DNA of 64,000 nt from Gaeumannomyces sp. JS-464 (lineage: Eukaryota; Ascomycota; Sordariomycetes; Magnaporthales; Magnaporthaceae). Location: NCBI GenBank assembly GCA_002197995.1, contig NGZR01000002.1:8494001-8558000 (forward strand). Direction: 5' to 3'. The notes under the pieces are model-generated. The model was not told where the DNA came from, did not search any database, and saw only the letters and a list, made by a program, of their open reading frames with translations. Of the stretch, positions 22,830-34,859 are shown one piece after another. Made by a program: the position numbers and the translations under genes. How positions within the stretch are numbered: the first letter of the stretch is position 1; each line of letters begins with the position of its first letter.

Positions 22830-23551
22830 TCACCACCCCTCGTATTGGCATCCAAAAACCCAGGTATCCCATCGCGCAGGCCGGGGGAGGTGAAAAACCC
22901 AGAAGATGTGGGAACGTGATGAGGGAAATCCTAACGGAAAGCCTGTAGGAAGAAAGAAAATTATGACAAAGGCCAAACACACAAAATTATACCAACTAAA
23001 TAAAAGAAATATGAACTGCAACCTAGCCTGCCAAGTCCACGAGACCATGTGGGCCACTTGGCGCATCGCGTTGACTTGTAGTAACAGTCTCCTTAATGCA
23101 CCTGCACGCCGAAGCTGATAGCCTTTCCGGAGACCTTGGGTGTCGTAGTTAACGGGAAGAATGGTAGAATTATTCCTTGTCGTTAACTCCCAGGGCTCCT
23201 TCTCGTGATAACCCTTTAAGAGAATGCCAGGGGCTGTGGATCGACGAGGGCAGTACCAGTTAACGCTCCATGCCACACTCTTGTGCACAGCGTTAACCTG
23301 GACCTCCACTTCGGACTGTGTTGCATAATTCTCCATGATTGGTTGCATCTTGATGTCGCTCATAGGCCGTTGCAAACACAACTTGGAAATCCCGCCGAAG
23401 GGCTCGATCCTCGTCATGTCATAGCAGTGGATAATGGTGGGCAAGAAGTCCAGCAAAACGCCCGGCAGGGGGACTTCTCTTTGGGAGAGGACATGGTCAA
23501 GTCCTAACGCTTGAGCCAAATTAATGCGTAGTTGGGCGAGATTGCTTTGCA

Positions 23552-23668
23552 GCTGGGTTGCTTTGTAAGTACATATACTAAGGGGAATAAAATGTAAAAA
23601 AGAGGGAAAAAGAATTGCGTTTTGGGATTGGGAAAGGACGGATATTAAACTTATAATAATTGCTTACT
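23552..23668 (-). other. Proposed last intron of NLR-B
   Basis: The intron proper is 23667-23553. Its donor is GTAAGC directly after the CAA codon and its acceptor is CAACCCAG. Joining keeps the frame (…SMQ then LQSNLAQLRIN). The alternative is that translation simply continues to the stop at 23578 with a Phe-rich tail, which looks like read-through into an intron. Confidence 0.6.
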
Positions 23669-25806
23669 TGCATGCTTGGGTACGCAGAAGGCTGATCCGA
23701 AGCCGTCGAAGTCTTTCGGTCAAACCTCTGCACGGTCGTCCTTTGGGGCCGATGTGATGTGGAAAGCTCTACCCAGATGGGCAAATCCTTCCTCCTGGGC
23801 AGACATTCGTCCGCTCTGAGACCCATAAGCATCGGGGGTTTAAAGACTCTTTCAGCCTCCCTTTCGAACCTCCTTTCCTCTTTAAGGAGCTGATCGGCCG
23901 CCTCATTGCGGCCATACTCGGCGGCTGTGTCACGCGCAGTGGATCCACATAGGTGCGTGATCCTGGGGTCAGCACCGGCGCTGATAAGAGCATCGATCAC
24001 CCGACTTGGACTGTCGAAAGGCCGGATGGCAGCATAATGTAAAGGGCTGTGCCCGAGATGATCAATGAGGCAACCCCTCACGTGGAAACTGCCGAGAATC
24101 CGGAGCAGCTGCTGTACCGCGGAGAGTGGCCACCAGTATGAGGCGTAATGCAGCGGGGTGAGTCCCCTGTCGTCCCAATCGATCACGTCACCGAGGTCCT
24201 TGGCGAGAAGGTCGATGCTATCATTCAAGTCGCTCTCATGCCAGTTAATGTCGGACGTTTTTGGCACATCGTCCCACTCCGGGACGAAAACTCGGCAGAG
24301 CGTCTGGAACGGAGTGTTGCCCTCGAAGTCCCGGGCTATTCTGTTAGCGCCGTGTTTAAGAAGATGGGATATGACGCGATGTGTCGAGATGTGAAGCGGC
24401 CGGCCTTGCGTGGTGGCCACTTTGTCCCAGAAGGTGTGAGGGAAGCAAGCGTGGTGAAGCGGAGTCCGACCCAATTTATCCACCGCGTTAACATCCAGCT
24501 TCTGTTGTTCCAGCAGCTGCCAGAGGATCTCGTAGTTACCGCTGGCTGCAGCCACATGAAGGGTGGTTTCGTGAGCGTCGTTAAGCTCGCAGAAGTTCCC
24601 GCCTGCTTTGATAAGCAGCCTAAGCGCCGTCACACGGCCCTGCTTTACCGCTTCGTAGATAGCGGCCCCATCCATGCTGATAATGCTGGGCTGGGTGCTG
24701 CCATATGTTGCGTGCAAGTACAGGACAAATACCAGATATGTGTCGTGAATGGGATTTGACTGCCGCAATAGGATAAGATCATCCTCCCTGCCGGTCGTGA
24801 CATACGGGAATAATGTTTGGAAGGTTGCGCGCGCCCAAGCCATAAGACGATCCCTGGCTTCTTCTGTGCGGTTAATGGACTGGCTCGTGATTTGCTCTGA
24901 GTGAATAAGCCCTGCCAATCCTTGGTAAATTTGGAAATCCCCCTCATCCGCTTAGTCGCAACTTCGGCAAAAGGCGGGACGGGCTCGTGCCCAAGCTTCC
25001 TCTTAAAATGGTCTTTGGAGGAGTTCGCAAAGATGGCGGTCATCTTGTCGAAAGGCACCTGGGCCCAGGATGTAAACATACACCTGTCCAGAAGCCCAAT
25101 GACCTCGACGAGGCAATCCTCAGCAAGTCCGACTATGCAGAGGTAGATTGCTCGAAACACAACTTCCGAGCATAGTCCCGAAGGGCATTCGTATTGCTTC
25201 AGTGTGTTTGATGTTATCCGACGGACGAGCTGAGGTCGATTGTAGTAGCAGGCGAATAGCAGAGCATCCTCAACGGCAGGCACGAAGATGGTCTTGCCCA
25301 TGTGGAAATCATGGGGAGGGGATTGGCGCCAATGGCGGGCCCAGACGGTCGAGTTGAAGAAACGAAGAATCTCATCGTCCAGGATATCGTCTGCGTAGGT
25401 AGCTAAAGAGATGTGGCTAGAAAAGAATTGAAGTGCGTATGGCACGAAACCATGTGGATCGTCGTGGGTGTTAATCCGCGAGTCGAAAAGATTAAGACAT
25501 CGAAGGCAGGCGAGCGCCATGGAAGTGTGTGCTTTCGCGGGATCAATTGCATGGATTGAGACGGATTCCCAGGTCCAGTGTGTCTGAAAAGGGGCCATCA
25601 TGCGGGAAAGGAAGTGGTCTTTCACGGACGGATGAGAAATCTCAATAAATAAGCCCGTCTGCCTCACGAGGGGACCGAAAAGTCTTTGGACGTCGCCCAA
25701 GACATTCGCCGATGTTCGTTCCCATATCTTCGACCTTGAAATTGGCCCAGAAGCCGACAGCTCTAAGACCGCCATCGCCATTCCCAAAGCTGGCGTTGTT
25801 AGTGGG

Positions 25807-25814
25807 GTTAAGGC
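25807..25814. repeat. Left 8-bp target-site duplication of the hAT (GTTAAGGC)
   Basis: GTTAAGGC stands immediately left of the terminal repeat and again at 48953-48960 immediately right of the other end. An 8-base duplication is the rule for hAT elements. Confidence 0.92.
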
Positions 25815-25832
25815 CAGGGTTGGGAAAAAAGT
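25815..25832 (+). repeat. hAT left terminal inverted repeat
   Basis: CAGGGTTGGGAAAAAAGT, paired with 48935-48952 on the other strand with a single mismatch at the outermost base. Confidence 0.92.
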
Positions 25833-25960
25833 CAGTCAGTTAAGTCATTACCCTAACTGTGACTAACTTTCAAAGTTAAGGCAGTGACTTTAACTTTTAG
25901 TAACTGACTTTTAACTGACTTTAATGACTTTCAAAGTTATTAAAAGTCATTTTTTATATA

Positions 25961-26130
25961 AGCAAATAAATACACAAATAAATACGCAAATAAATAAGCA
26001 AATAAATAAGCAAATAAATAAGCAAATAAATAAGCAAATAAATAAGCAAATAAATAAGCAAATAAATAAGCAAATAAATGAGCAAATAAATACACAAATG
26101 AATAAGTAAATAAATAAGCAAATAAATAAA
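25961..26130 (+). repeat. 12-bp tandem repeat AAATAAATAAGC
   Basis: About fourteen near-perfect units in the left subterminal part of the hAT. The open frame across them (repeated NKQINKQI) is a product of the repeat, not a gene. Confidence 0.9.
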
Positions 26131-26308
26131 TAATTAATTAAAAATCCATATTATCCTTTGTTAAATCCCGTAATATTTCGTACTACCGGTATTTTTAACT
26201 GTTTCGGTAGTAATATTACCGGGGTTTTTAACCCTATCGGTATTATCGATTTTTTCGTTATCCTTTTCGTTATTATTTTGTAAAACGGAAAGGAAATATG
26301 CACGCTTT

Positions 26309-26487
26309 TGTTATAGTTCCGTGCTTTAAGCACGGAAGTAACAGCTTAGGGTTACCCTTAAGCCAACTCGTATATATATAAAAACCATACAACCTTTCCC
26401 ATAGCCTTTTCTTTCTTCCTCCTTATCTTTTAAAATAACATCATTTTAACCCCTATTAGCGACCACCTAATGGCCAGGTTTATTACA
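26309..26487 (+). repeat. Gypsy 5' LTR
   Basis: 179 bases, TGTTATAGTTCCGTG…TTTATTACA. It matches the 3' LTR closely; differences are mostly C/T and G/A. Confidence 0.95.
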
Positions 26488-26599
26488 TTTTTAAAAGATC
26501 TTTTCCTATTAAAAGGGATTATAACAATAATAATACCAAACACCGAATAACGACGGGGGCTTAACTTTTACCTTTAGTGCCCCGACCCCCCTTTTACAA

Positions 26600-29500
26600 A
26601 GCTCGCTACTCGCTGCCATTGCGAACTTCCAAATACAATTAGCCGCGGCCGAACTTAACTAACAAAAGTTCCAAAACGACGCTAATAAGCTTTTCGTCGA
26701 CCATCGCAACGACATTACGCGGGTGATAACGGAATAAAAAAACCAACTTTTAACCGCACACGTAACACTTCTCGCATTAAAACGGCTGCCTTTTAAAAAC
26801 CCGACTTTATACGCCGGCGATGGGGGCGGTTTTAACGTTTAAAAAAACGCGGTCGAGTATAAGCTTAACCGAAACGCGAAATTTATCGGGAACGACCGTA
26901 ATAAGTTTAAATACATTTAAGCGTGTTTAGCTTTAAGCATTTAAAATGTGGTACGCTTTTATTACGAAATCGGAGGATTAAATAACACGTATAACCCAGC
27001 CGATTTTATTTTCCATTTTAATACTATTTTTAACGACCCTTATAAAAAAGTTTAAACTTTAACGAAATTGGAAGTTTACCGGATAAAGCCGGGTTAAACG
27101 TTTATTTATTTCCATATTAAATTCGAAATGCTATTAGCATCCGCTAGCGGATTAAAATAGGCGGACGAAATTAAAATTAATTACTTTCGTTTTCGCATTT
27201 CCAACCGCATTCGTTTAATGGCGGTAACGGGTTTATATAACACCACTTCCTATTAGGAAATGGTAGCGGTATATAAACGCATTGCATAAACATTAAAAAC
27301 GATCGATTTAAATAATAAATTCGGTAAAAAAGCATTATAACCCCCCGCTTTTGCCCATACCGAAAAAAGTACGAAAAACACCCCGATAATAAGCGTTAAC
27401 GCGGTTTATATTAACGTATAACCGTTACGCAAATTACGCGCCTTTTAGGTATTTTAGGAAGAATTCCAACGGTAACGGGAATCCGAAGCGTGTTTAAATT
27501 GTAAAAGCAAAAAATACGAGCGACGAGCTTATCGGTACCGAAACGCGGCACGGTTAAAAGAGGTTAAGTTAACCCCGATTTAAAACATTGGTATTAAAAG
27601 GGGAAAAAAGTAGCCTTTAATAAAAAACTTAGTTAAAAAAGGAAATTGCAGCAGCGGATATAAATTATAACTAATAAGCCATTTAAAAAAAAATGGAAAA
27701 ACGAATTAAAAGAAATCGAACGAAGCATGGACGGCCCCGTTTTTAATCCCGATATTGCTTAACTTTTCCTAATTTATTAATGCATAAATGGATTTAAAAT
27801 GCGAGTGTTACGCGGTAATAAACGAAAAATTTGCGACAAAGCTCCAAATCGAAAAAGTACGACTTTATAAACTACGATAACTAGGAACGGTCCTAAGCAA
27901 AGCCCCGTTAGCTATTAAGTATTTTGCTAAATGTAAAATGGATATGGATAGCTAAGTAAGGCTTATTTTATTTTACATTATTTTAGGCATATTACGGGAC
28001 GCTATTTTAGGATTTCCGTAAATAAAGTACGAATAAGTTACTTTTAACGCGGTTTTAAGCTGCTTATAAATAAAAGCAATAAGCTAATTCGTAATTAAAA
28101 AAGCGAAGGTTTAACTAACCCCGGAAAAATTCCCGGTAATTATCGGCAATATTTTCGCCGCAGTTTGCCGAAAATAATAACGAAACCTTTAATAAAGTTA
28201 CGAATTTATATCCACCTTTTTAAAGGAAATAACACGAATATTACAGTTTACCGCTAAAATATTACCGTTTAACCGGTTAAAACCCAAACTGCTTTAAAAA
28301 TTAGCGAAATTCGCCGACCTTTTCGATAAAACGAAAGTATTAGGGTTGCTTTTACACCGGGGGAATTTAAACCACTATATTAAGCTAAAAAAAAACAACG
28401 ACGGCTTTATTCCGGATTTCTTTTAAAAACGCTTATATAGCATACCGAAAAAATAACTTTTAAAATTACGCAAATAAATTACTAACTTAATGGATAAAAG
28501 CTGGATTCGCGTTAACTTATCCTTAATAACCGCGCCCGTTTTAATAGTACGCAAACAGTTAAAAGGTTAGCGTTTATACGTAAATTACCATGCATTTAAC
28601 GCAATTACGCTTTAAAATCGCTACCTTTTGCCGTTAGTAAAAAAAACACTTCGCTTTTTATTAAAAGCGAAATGGTTTACAAAAGTGGACGTTAAAATTG
28701 CTTTTTACAAAATCCGGGTGGCAAAAGGCGAAAAACACTTAATAGCGTTTTAAATACGATTTGGACTATTCGAATAGCTAATATGCTTATTCGGCTTTGC
28801 AAAAGCCCTAATAACGTTTTAACGTTACATTAACGGTATTTTAAGCGATATTTTCGACGATTTCGTATTAGCATATTTAAACGACGTGCTTATTTTTTCT
28901 TTGGAATTTCGCAAAAATTATATAAAAAAAGTGAAAAAAGTTTTCCGTTAGCTAAAAAACGCCGGGCTAAACCTAAATTTAAAAAAAAGCGATTTTGTAA
29001 TGCAAAAAGTTAAATATTTAAGGTTTATAATTAAAACAAAAAAGGAAATCCAAATTAATTTAAAAAAAATCCGCGCAATTCGCGATTAAAAAACGCTAAA
29101 AAAACTTAAAGGATTTCGCGGCTTTTTTAGCTTCGCTAATTTTTACCGAAATTTTATCGACAAATATTCGGAACTAGCTGCGTTATTATTAGCTTTAACT
29201 AAAAAAGGGATTTCGTACCGATAGGATTTTAAAATCGATATAACATTTAAACGGTTAAAACTAGCGTTTATTTAAACACCCGTGTTAGCATAATAAAACC
29301 CAAAACAAAATACGAAGCTGGAGTTAAACTATTTTGGAACGGTTTTAAAAGGTTGCTTATCCTAAAAAGGGAAAAACGGCTTATAACGACCAATTGCTTA
29401 CCACTCCGCTAAATTAAACGACGCATAACGCAATTATATTATCCACGATAAAAAACTCCTAACGGTAATAAAATGCTTAAAAACCTAAAACGCAAAACTA

Positions 29501-31420
29501 TAAAACGTGTTTAAACCGTTCCTAATCCTTATAAATTATAAAAGTTTAAAATACTTTTTTAAACCCCGAAAAATGTTCGAAAAATAAATGCGTTAAGCGG
29601 AAATATTAGCGAAATTTAATTACAATTTGTAATACCGATTAAAGAAAAACGCAATACTACCGAACGCGCTATTACGAAAAAAACAAAACGAAAAAAAAGG
29701 GATACGCAAAACAACGCTATTATAACCAATATAACCTGGTTAAAGCATAACGCTAGTAAAATTCCGTATTAATTCCGTATTTATAACCACCTTATCCCCG
29801 AGCTAAACTTATAATAAAACTACGCCGATATAAAAAAAAACCTTAGCATTTAACCCGGTTTAGCTATTAATACGAAACTACATTTACGTTATACCCCTTT
29901 TAACAAAAGCCATTATTTTTCGCGAATAAATTTTAGCGAATTTATAGGATAAAGCGTTACGCCGCGATAAAACATACGAATATAAATTCGTAGTAATTTA
30001 GCAAAATGCGCGCAATTTTTTTTTAAAAGCTAATATAAAAACGCAAATGGCAAATTGCGAAATTAATATATAAAAAGCATTTTAATATAAAAACGGCTAT
30101 AATTTTTAATTTAAAAACTATTAATTACCATTTTAATTTAAAAAGTACACGCTTTTCCGATCGTAAACCACGCGGGTTAAAATAACACATTTGCCGTTTT
30201 ATGCCGGGATTACCATTAAGATAGGATATTACGGATATAGCACGATTCGTTTACAATTGCGATATATGCCGCAAATCCCGCCCGTTATAATAACACAAAT
30301 AAAAGTTATTACGTTTTTTCCCGGTTTTAAACCAATTTTGGAAAAACATTTCGATAAATTTTATAATAAAGCTTCCCGCTACCGAAAAGGGATTAAAATA
30401 CTTAATAGTAATTATTAACAAGTTGTTAAAATACATTTAATTAAAAGCCATACATAATATAAAGCAAAAAAATATATAATAAAATTCCGTTTTGCTTAAT
30501 AGCGATTTCGTAGCTTCCCGAATAGTATTATATCCGATAAAAGTTTAAACTAAGTCGAAAAATTTTGGACAAAATTATGCTTTTAAATAAAAATCGAACA
30601 ACTGCTTTTTATTTCCTTCCACCCCGAAATAAACGGGGGCATAAAACGAACAAACCAAAAGGTTTAGCACTATTTACGCTGTTTTATCACTTTCGCGCAA
30701 ACCGACTGGTTATAACACTTTAACGCTTGCTAATTCGCGCTTAATAATAAAAATTCGACTATTACGAAATATAGCCCTAACCGCTTATTTTTTGGATTTA
30801 ATATTAACCCAATCCTAATACACCCTTTACCAAATAACGCGCTTAAAGCCAGTAAAAAAAAGCGCGTTTTCGCTTTCCTAGCCCATTTACGCGAAGGATT
30901 AAAACTCGCTATAATAGCCGCGGCATTTGCGTAATAACAATAAAAGTCCTAAACGAACAGGTTTCGCCGCCCGGCCGAAAAATACAAAATAGGGGATAAG
31001 GTTTGGCTATCTTTTTGTAAAATTAAAACAAACCGCTTTAGTAAAAAGCTAAACTGGGTGGCAAACAAATACGAAATGGTCGCGGTTTTAACTCCTTTTA
31101 TTGTTATACTAAATATGCCTAAAAGCATTTACCCCACCTTTTACGTGGAACTAATCGAACGAGCAACGAACGACCCACTCCCGTTACAAATAAATACGAA
31201 CATACGACTAAGCCTTATCCTAATCCCATTACCGAAAAATAACGAACCCCGGAAAAAGTGGTTTGTAAAAAAAATATTAGCAGTAAAAAACGCTAAAAGG
31301 CGGGGAAAAAGGCAGGTATTAGTAAAATGGGTAGGATGGGATAAAGCGAACTAAAACCTATTGAAAAATTTCGAAAATATAACGGCAATGGCAAACTTTA
31401 AAGCGCAATGGGGGAATGCG
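26600..31420 (+). pseudogene. Gypsy gag-pol remnant
   Basis: The gag part shows YAGDGGGFN and NTIFNDP followed by a degenerate zinc knuckle (CLNCKSKKYE). The reverse transcriptase shows KWFTKVDVKIAFYKIRV near 28670 and the catalytic-site region as YLNDVLIFS near 28880, where the first Asp of YxDD has become Asn. RNase H-like NYIIHDKKLLTVIK lies near 29430. Integrase motifs include a CDICRKSRP zinc part near 30270. The end near 31310 reads RQVLVKWVGWD, typical of a chromodomain. More than a dozen in-frame stops are spread over it. Confidence 0.85.
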
Positions 31421-32149
31421 CGCATTTAAAACGGTCCCGAGCTGCGAAGCAAAAGGAAATAAACGGCGGCGTTACGTAAATAAAAAAGGCGCGTTACGAG
31501 TGCTTAACTACCTAAAAATAAGGAAAAGCCGGGAAGCGGGCGGGCGCGCACTATATAAAAGCACGAAGTTAAAACGACCCTAGTTTAACTACAACCACGA
31601 ACAATGCGATAAGAAGCAAAAGGCGCGCCGGCTTCGGAACTTAGCGAAAAAAAATAAAAACGAACGCTAAGGTTAAAGCGCGCCGGCCTAAACACGAAAA
31701 TAAAAGGAAGCCCCAGCACGATAAGTTATTACCATACCAGGAGGAAAAGCGGAGGAAAAACGGAAATAATTGGGACGAAAAGCTAAAGTCGAAACGATAA
31801 CGAGCGAGAAAATTTTTCTGGCAAAAGCGAAATCGCAAAAGGGACAAATAAATTACGCGAAGCAACCAAAAGCAAGCACAAAAAGGGAAGGAAAAAGCGA
31901 GGCAATTAAAAACTACGAGGCAACCAGGAACAAGCCGTCGCCACCGACAAAAAAGGAAGGAACGCCCGGGTTAAAACACGAAGGACCCAGGCACCCATTT
32001 AAAAGCCGACCTAAGGCCGAATATACCAACAACACCCCCCAGCACGGCACGAGGCCTTTTAACAAAAAGGCCACCTATGCTAACGGAGCGCGCGAAAAAC
32101 GGGAAAAGAACGAAACAACTAAAAAAGGCGAGCCTGGAGGAGGCGGCTA

Positions 32150-32328
32150 TGTTATGGTTCCGTGCTTTAAACACGAAAGTAACAGCTTAGGGTTATTTTT
32201 AAGCCAACTCGTGTATATATAGGAACCACATAACCTTTCCCATAGCCTTTTTTTTCTTCCTTTTTATCTTTTAAAATAACATCATTTTAACCCCTACTGG
32301 CGACCACCTAGTAGCTAGGTTTATTACA
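32150..32328 (+). repeat. Gypsy 3' LTR
   Basis: 179 bases, TGTTATGGTTCCGTG…TTTATTACA, followed by the duplicated GCTTT. Confidence 0.95.
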
Positions 32329-32378
32329 GCTTTTTAGCGTAAACGTTGTTATTTAGTTGGTTTTAATATTTTAACCGT

Positions 32379-32573
32379 TTAGCGTTTTATTTGGTTGTAA
32401 AACCAGCATTGCTTGTAAGTATGGCCTTTTAATTTGCAATAAGTGCAGATTTTAAGCTTTATAACGGCCGGGATATCGTTATTTTGCTGGCTAATTCGGG
32501 GTTGTTTTATAATCGATAAAAGCCGTTTAATATCGTTAAAGTTTTCGATATCGATGGTAATTTTCGACGGCAT
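32379..32573 (-). pseudogene. Retroelement gag scrap with a perfect CCHC zinc knuckle
   Basis: The short frame contains CTYCKLKGHTYKQC, an exact C-x2-C-x4-H-x4-C knuckle, preceded by RLLSIIKQPRISQQ, like the end of a Copia gag. It lies in hAT-internal sequence on the strand opposite to the transposase. It could be a truncated older insertion. No LTR was found for it. Confidence 0.5.
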
Positions 32574-33510
32574 TTTAACGGTAATAACGATAAATGTCGT
32601 TATAAAGCGTTATAATAAAAGTAATAAGTAATAGGTATAAATAATAAGTATAAGTAATAAGGTTATTTTGTTATTGGTAATAAAAAGAAAGAAATTGCAA
32701 AGTAAATAACGAAAGGAACCGTTAAATTTATAATAATAAAGCGTTTCCAAAAGTTTCTATTGCTTATTAATGCAAATTATATTAATAATGTAAATATTAG
32801 GTATATTATTAACAAAATGCATGGATTTATAATAATTATACGTAAATTTTATATTAATAATGCAAAAAGTTTAAAAATTTCTAGCATTTTCCATTGCTTA
32901 TTAATATAAAAATGTTTTACTAATATTTTAATTTTAATTAGTATTAGTAATAACAGTTATTTACTAATTTATATTACAAATTACGTATTACTAATTTAAT
33001 TTTTTTAGCAGCTTTTAGCAGTTTTTACGCGATTTTTTTTATTTTACACGTTATTTTATATTACAAATGCATTTTAACTTACAAATTATTATTTACAATT
33101 ATTTTATATTACGTAATATGCTTATTAATATTAAATATTATTAGTAATAACAGAAATTTTTAGAAAATTAACCTTGCATATAAATAAACGTAAAACCTCC
33201 CTTTTAATCGCTATTTTTTTCGCTTTTTTCCAAACCATTAGCTATTTTACCCACGTACTTTACTATTACCAACTTTATACGTTAAATCCTTTACTTTTAA
33301 CCCTTTTTATTACCATTTTTACTACCTTTGTTATTTATTTAACATGGATAATATTACTTTATTAACAAATAGCTTTACTTCGGATAATAATTCGAAATAC
33401 GTTACTAATCCGGTAATAATTCCGATTATAATTCCGGTAATAATTCCGGTAATAATTCCGGTAATAATTCCGATAATAATTCCGATAATAATTCCGGTAT
33501 AATTCTAATA
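32574..33510. other. Very AT-rich hAT interior with 12-bp repeat
   Basis: Mostly A/T sequence without coding motifs. From about 33411 to 33505 it carries about eight copies of GGTAATAATTCC or variants. It precedes the transposase N-terminus. Confidence 0.6.
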
Positions 33511-33539
33511 ATAATATAAATTATAAAAACTTTCCTTAT

Positions 33540-34101
33540 AACCAACCATTTACGTTTTACCTACCGATAAAAAAAGTAAAATGTATATATTTAAAAATAA
33601 CATATTTACGCGTGCACTTTTACCAATAAATATTAATAAAAAACGTAAAATTATAATAAAATGCACAATATGCAATTATAAAAAATCGAAAATATTGCAA
33701 AATTTTAAACTTCTAATTATTCCAAGCATTATAAATTAAAACACCTAATATAGCATATAATAAAGCAAGTGAAAAAACAAGGGCTAAAAAACAAAATACA
33801 GCCAATTACTAATAATATCAGCTTTTTCCGCTAAAAATCGAAAAAAAACAACGCCAAAATACTATTTTATCAAATTTTAACAATGCGGATGCATATAAAA
33901 GATATTATGGTTTATAATCGATAATAATTTATCGTTTAATATAGTAAAATCCAATTCATTTACTAATTTATTAAGTTATTATAATAGGATTTCCCTTATT
34001 ATTAATAGGAAAAATTAAAAACTATATTAAATAATACGTATAACGAATATTTTTCGTTATTTAACGATAAAATGCGATTGCATATCGAAAATAACGGTAA
34101 A
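33540..34101 (+). pseudogene. hAT transposase, N-terminal piece with BED-type zinc finger
   Basis: Around 33590-33740 the translation shows KCTICN (C-x2-C) followed by a serine/lysine-rich spacer and a SKHYKLKHPNI-like segment, the pattern of a BED zinc finger that binds transposon ends. The frame is lost several times. The piece stops at 34101, where the Copia element is inserted (duplicated GTAAA), and continues at 47070. Confidence 0.6.
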
Positions 34102-34338
34102 TGTTGGTAGGAGTGGTACTCCTATAAGCACGGAAATTTCCTAAAAGGAAAAAAACAAAGATTTATAAATTTGGAACTGGTGTTTATAGTAATGCATATT
34201 TGTGTAGGAATTTAGTTACAAAAAGGGGACCGCAAAATCCCCTTTTGTAAGCTCGTGGGAGCGCACGGCCCGTGGGCCTGCGGCTTTACGAAGCGTGGGC
34301 CTTTTTTGGATGCACGCGCTAAATTACGTAAATTAACA
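34102..34338 (-). repeat. Copia-1 LTR (3' LTR relative to coding)
   Basis: 237 bases. It shares with the other LTR the blocks GTGGTACTCCT, CGTGGGAGCGCACGGCCCG and TGGATGCACGCGCTAAATTA. Confidence 0.95.
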
Positions 34339-34859
34339 CTGGCAATTCTTTTTTTAAGCGCGTGTATCGGTAAATGCTCGTTTTCCAAATCCCGGGATTT
34401 TATAATACTAATAACAAAGGAATCCGGATTTGGTAACCTGCTTTAAAAATAAAGGAAAAAAGGGCAAAGGAATTATGCTAGATATTAGTAGGAATTGTAA
34501 ATAAAGATTGTAAATAGGAATAATAGGAAATAAGGCAATGTTTAGTTAAACGCTCGTGGGATTAAGTAATGCCGGATTAAATGCGCATAATAGTAGTAAA
34601 TAGATTTAATAAAGATTTATTAAGCCGTGTGCGTGTTAATCGGTGTAATAGGAAGGAGCAAATTGGAAGAATGACTTAAAGGGCTTAGGATATTTTAAAA
34701 GCCGTAGGCTTTGATTGTTGTAATTTGGAATTTGATTTTTACAACCACAAATATCGATATCCCCGCTGCCTGTTTGCCGATTTTTGCTTTACTGTTTTGC
34801 TGTTCGATTAATTACCGCGATGGTGTTCATTTGCTTTAAAGGAGCTAGTTAAAGGCAAA

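Larger units (their letters stand above)
22830..25814 (-). pseudogene. NLR-B: 3' part of a NACHT-ankyrin NLR, cut off by a hAT transposon
   Basis: The surviving part begins at the hAT target site with ALTPLTTPALGMAMAV. It continues through a typical fungal post-NACHT segment (HPSVKDHFLSRM, then IDPAKAHTSMALACLRCLN) and a stretch of ankyrin repeats (DAHETTLHVAAASGNYEILW, DKLGRTPLHHAC, DDRGLTPLHYAS, DHLGHSPLHYAA). A one-base shift near 24900-24915 separates the post-NACHT frame from the ankyrin frame. The ankyrin exon can be spliced at 23668 (CAA then GTAAGC) to a last exon starting at 23552 (after CCCAG), in frame, ending at 22830. That exon encodes about 240 residues I do not recognise. The Walker motifs of the NACHT domain are missing, so the product cannot act as a normal NLR. 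Confidence 0.8.
26309..32328 (+). mobile_element. Ty3/Gypsy LTR retrotransposon (chromovirus), structurally complete but mutated
   Basis: Two 179-base LTRs, both beginning TG and ending CA, lie at 26309-26487 and 32150-32328. The insertion is flanked by the 5-base duplication GCTTT (26304-26308 and 32329-32333). The order on the plus strand is gag, reverse transcriptase, RNase H, integrase and a chromodomain-like end, which is the chromovirus layout. Stops replace CAA, CAG and TGG codons throughout. It sits inside the hAT, so it arrived later. Confidence 0.95.

Noticed and set aside
25961..26130. CRISPR-like array
   Set aside because: The 12-base units are contiguous with no spacers, and the genome is eukaryotic; it is a simple tandem repeat.
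33174..33365. Hydrophobic 63-residue frame
   Set aside because: It lies in very AT-rich hAT interior, where Phe/Leu/Ile-rich frames arise by composition alone.
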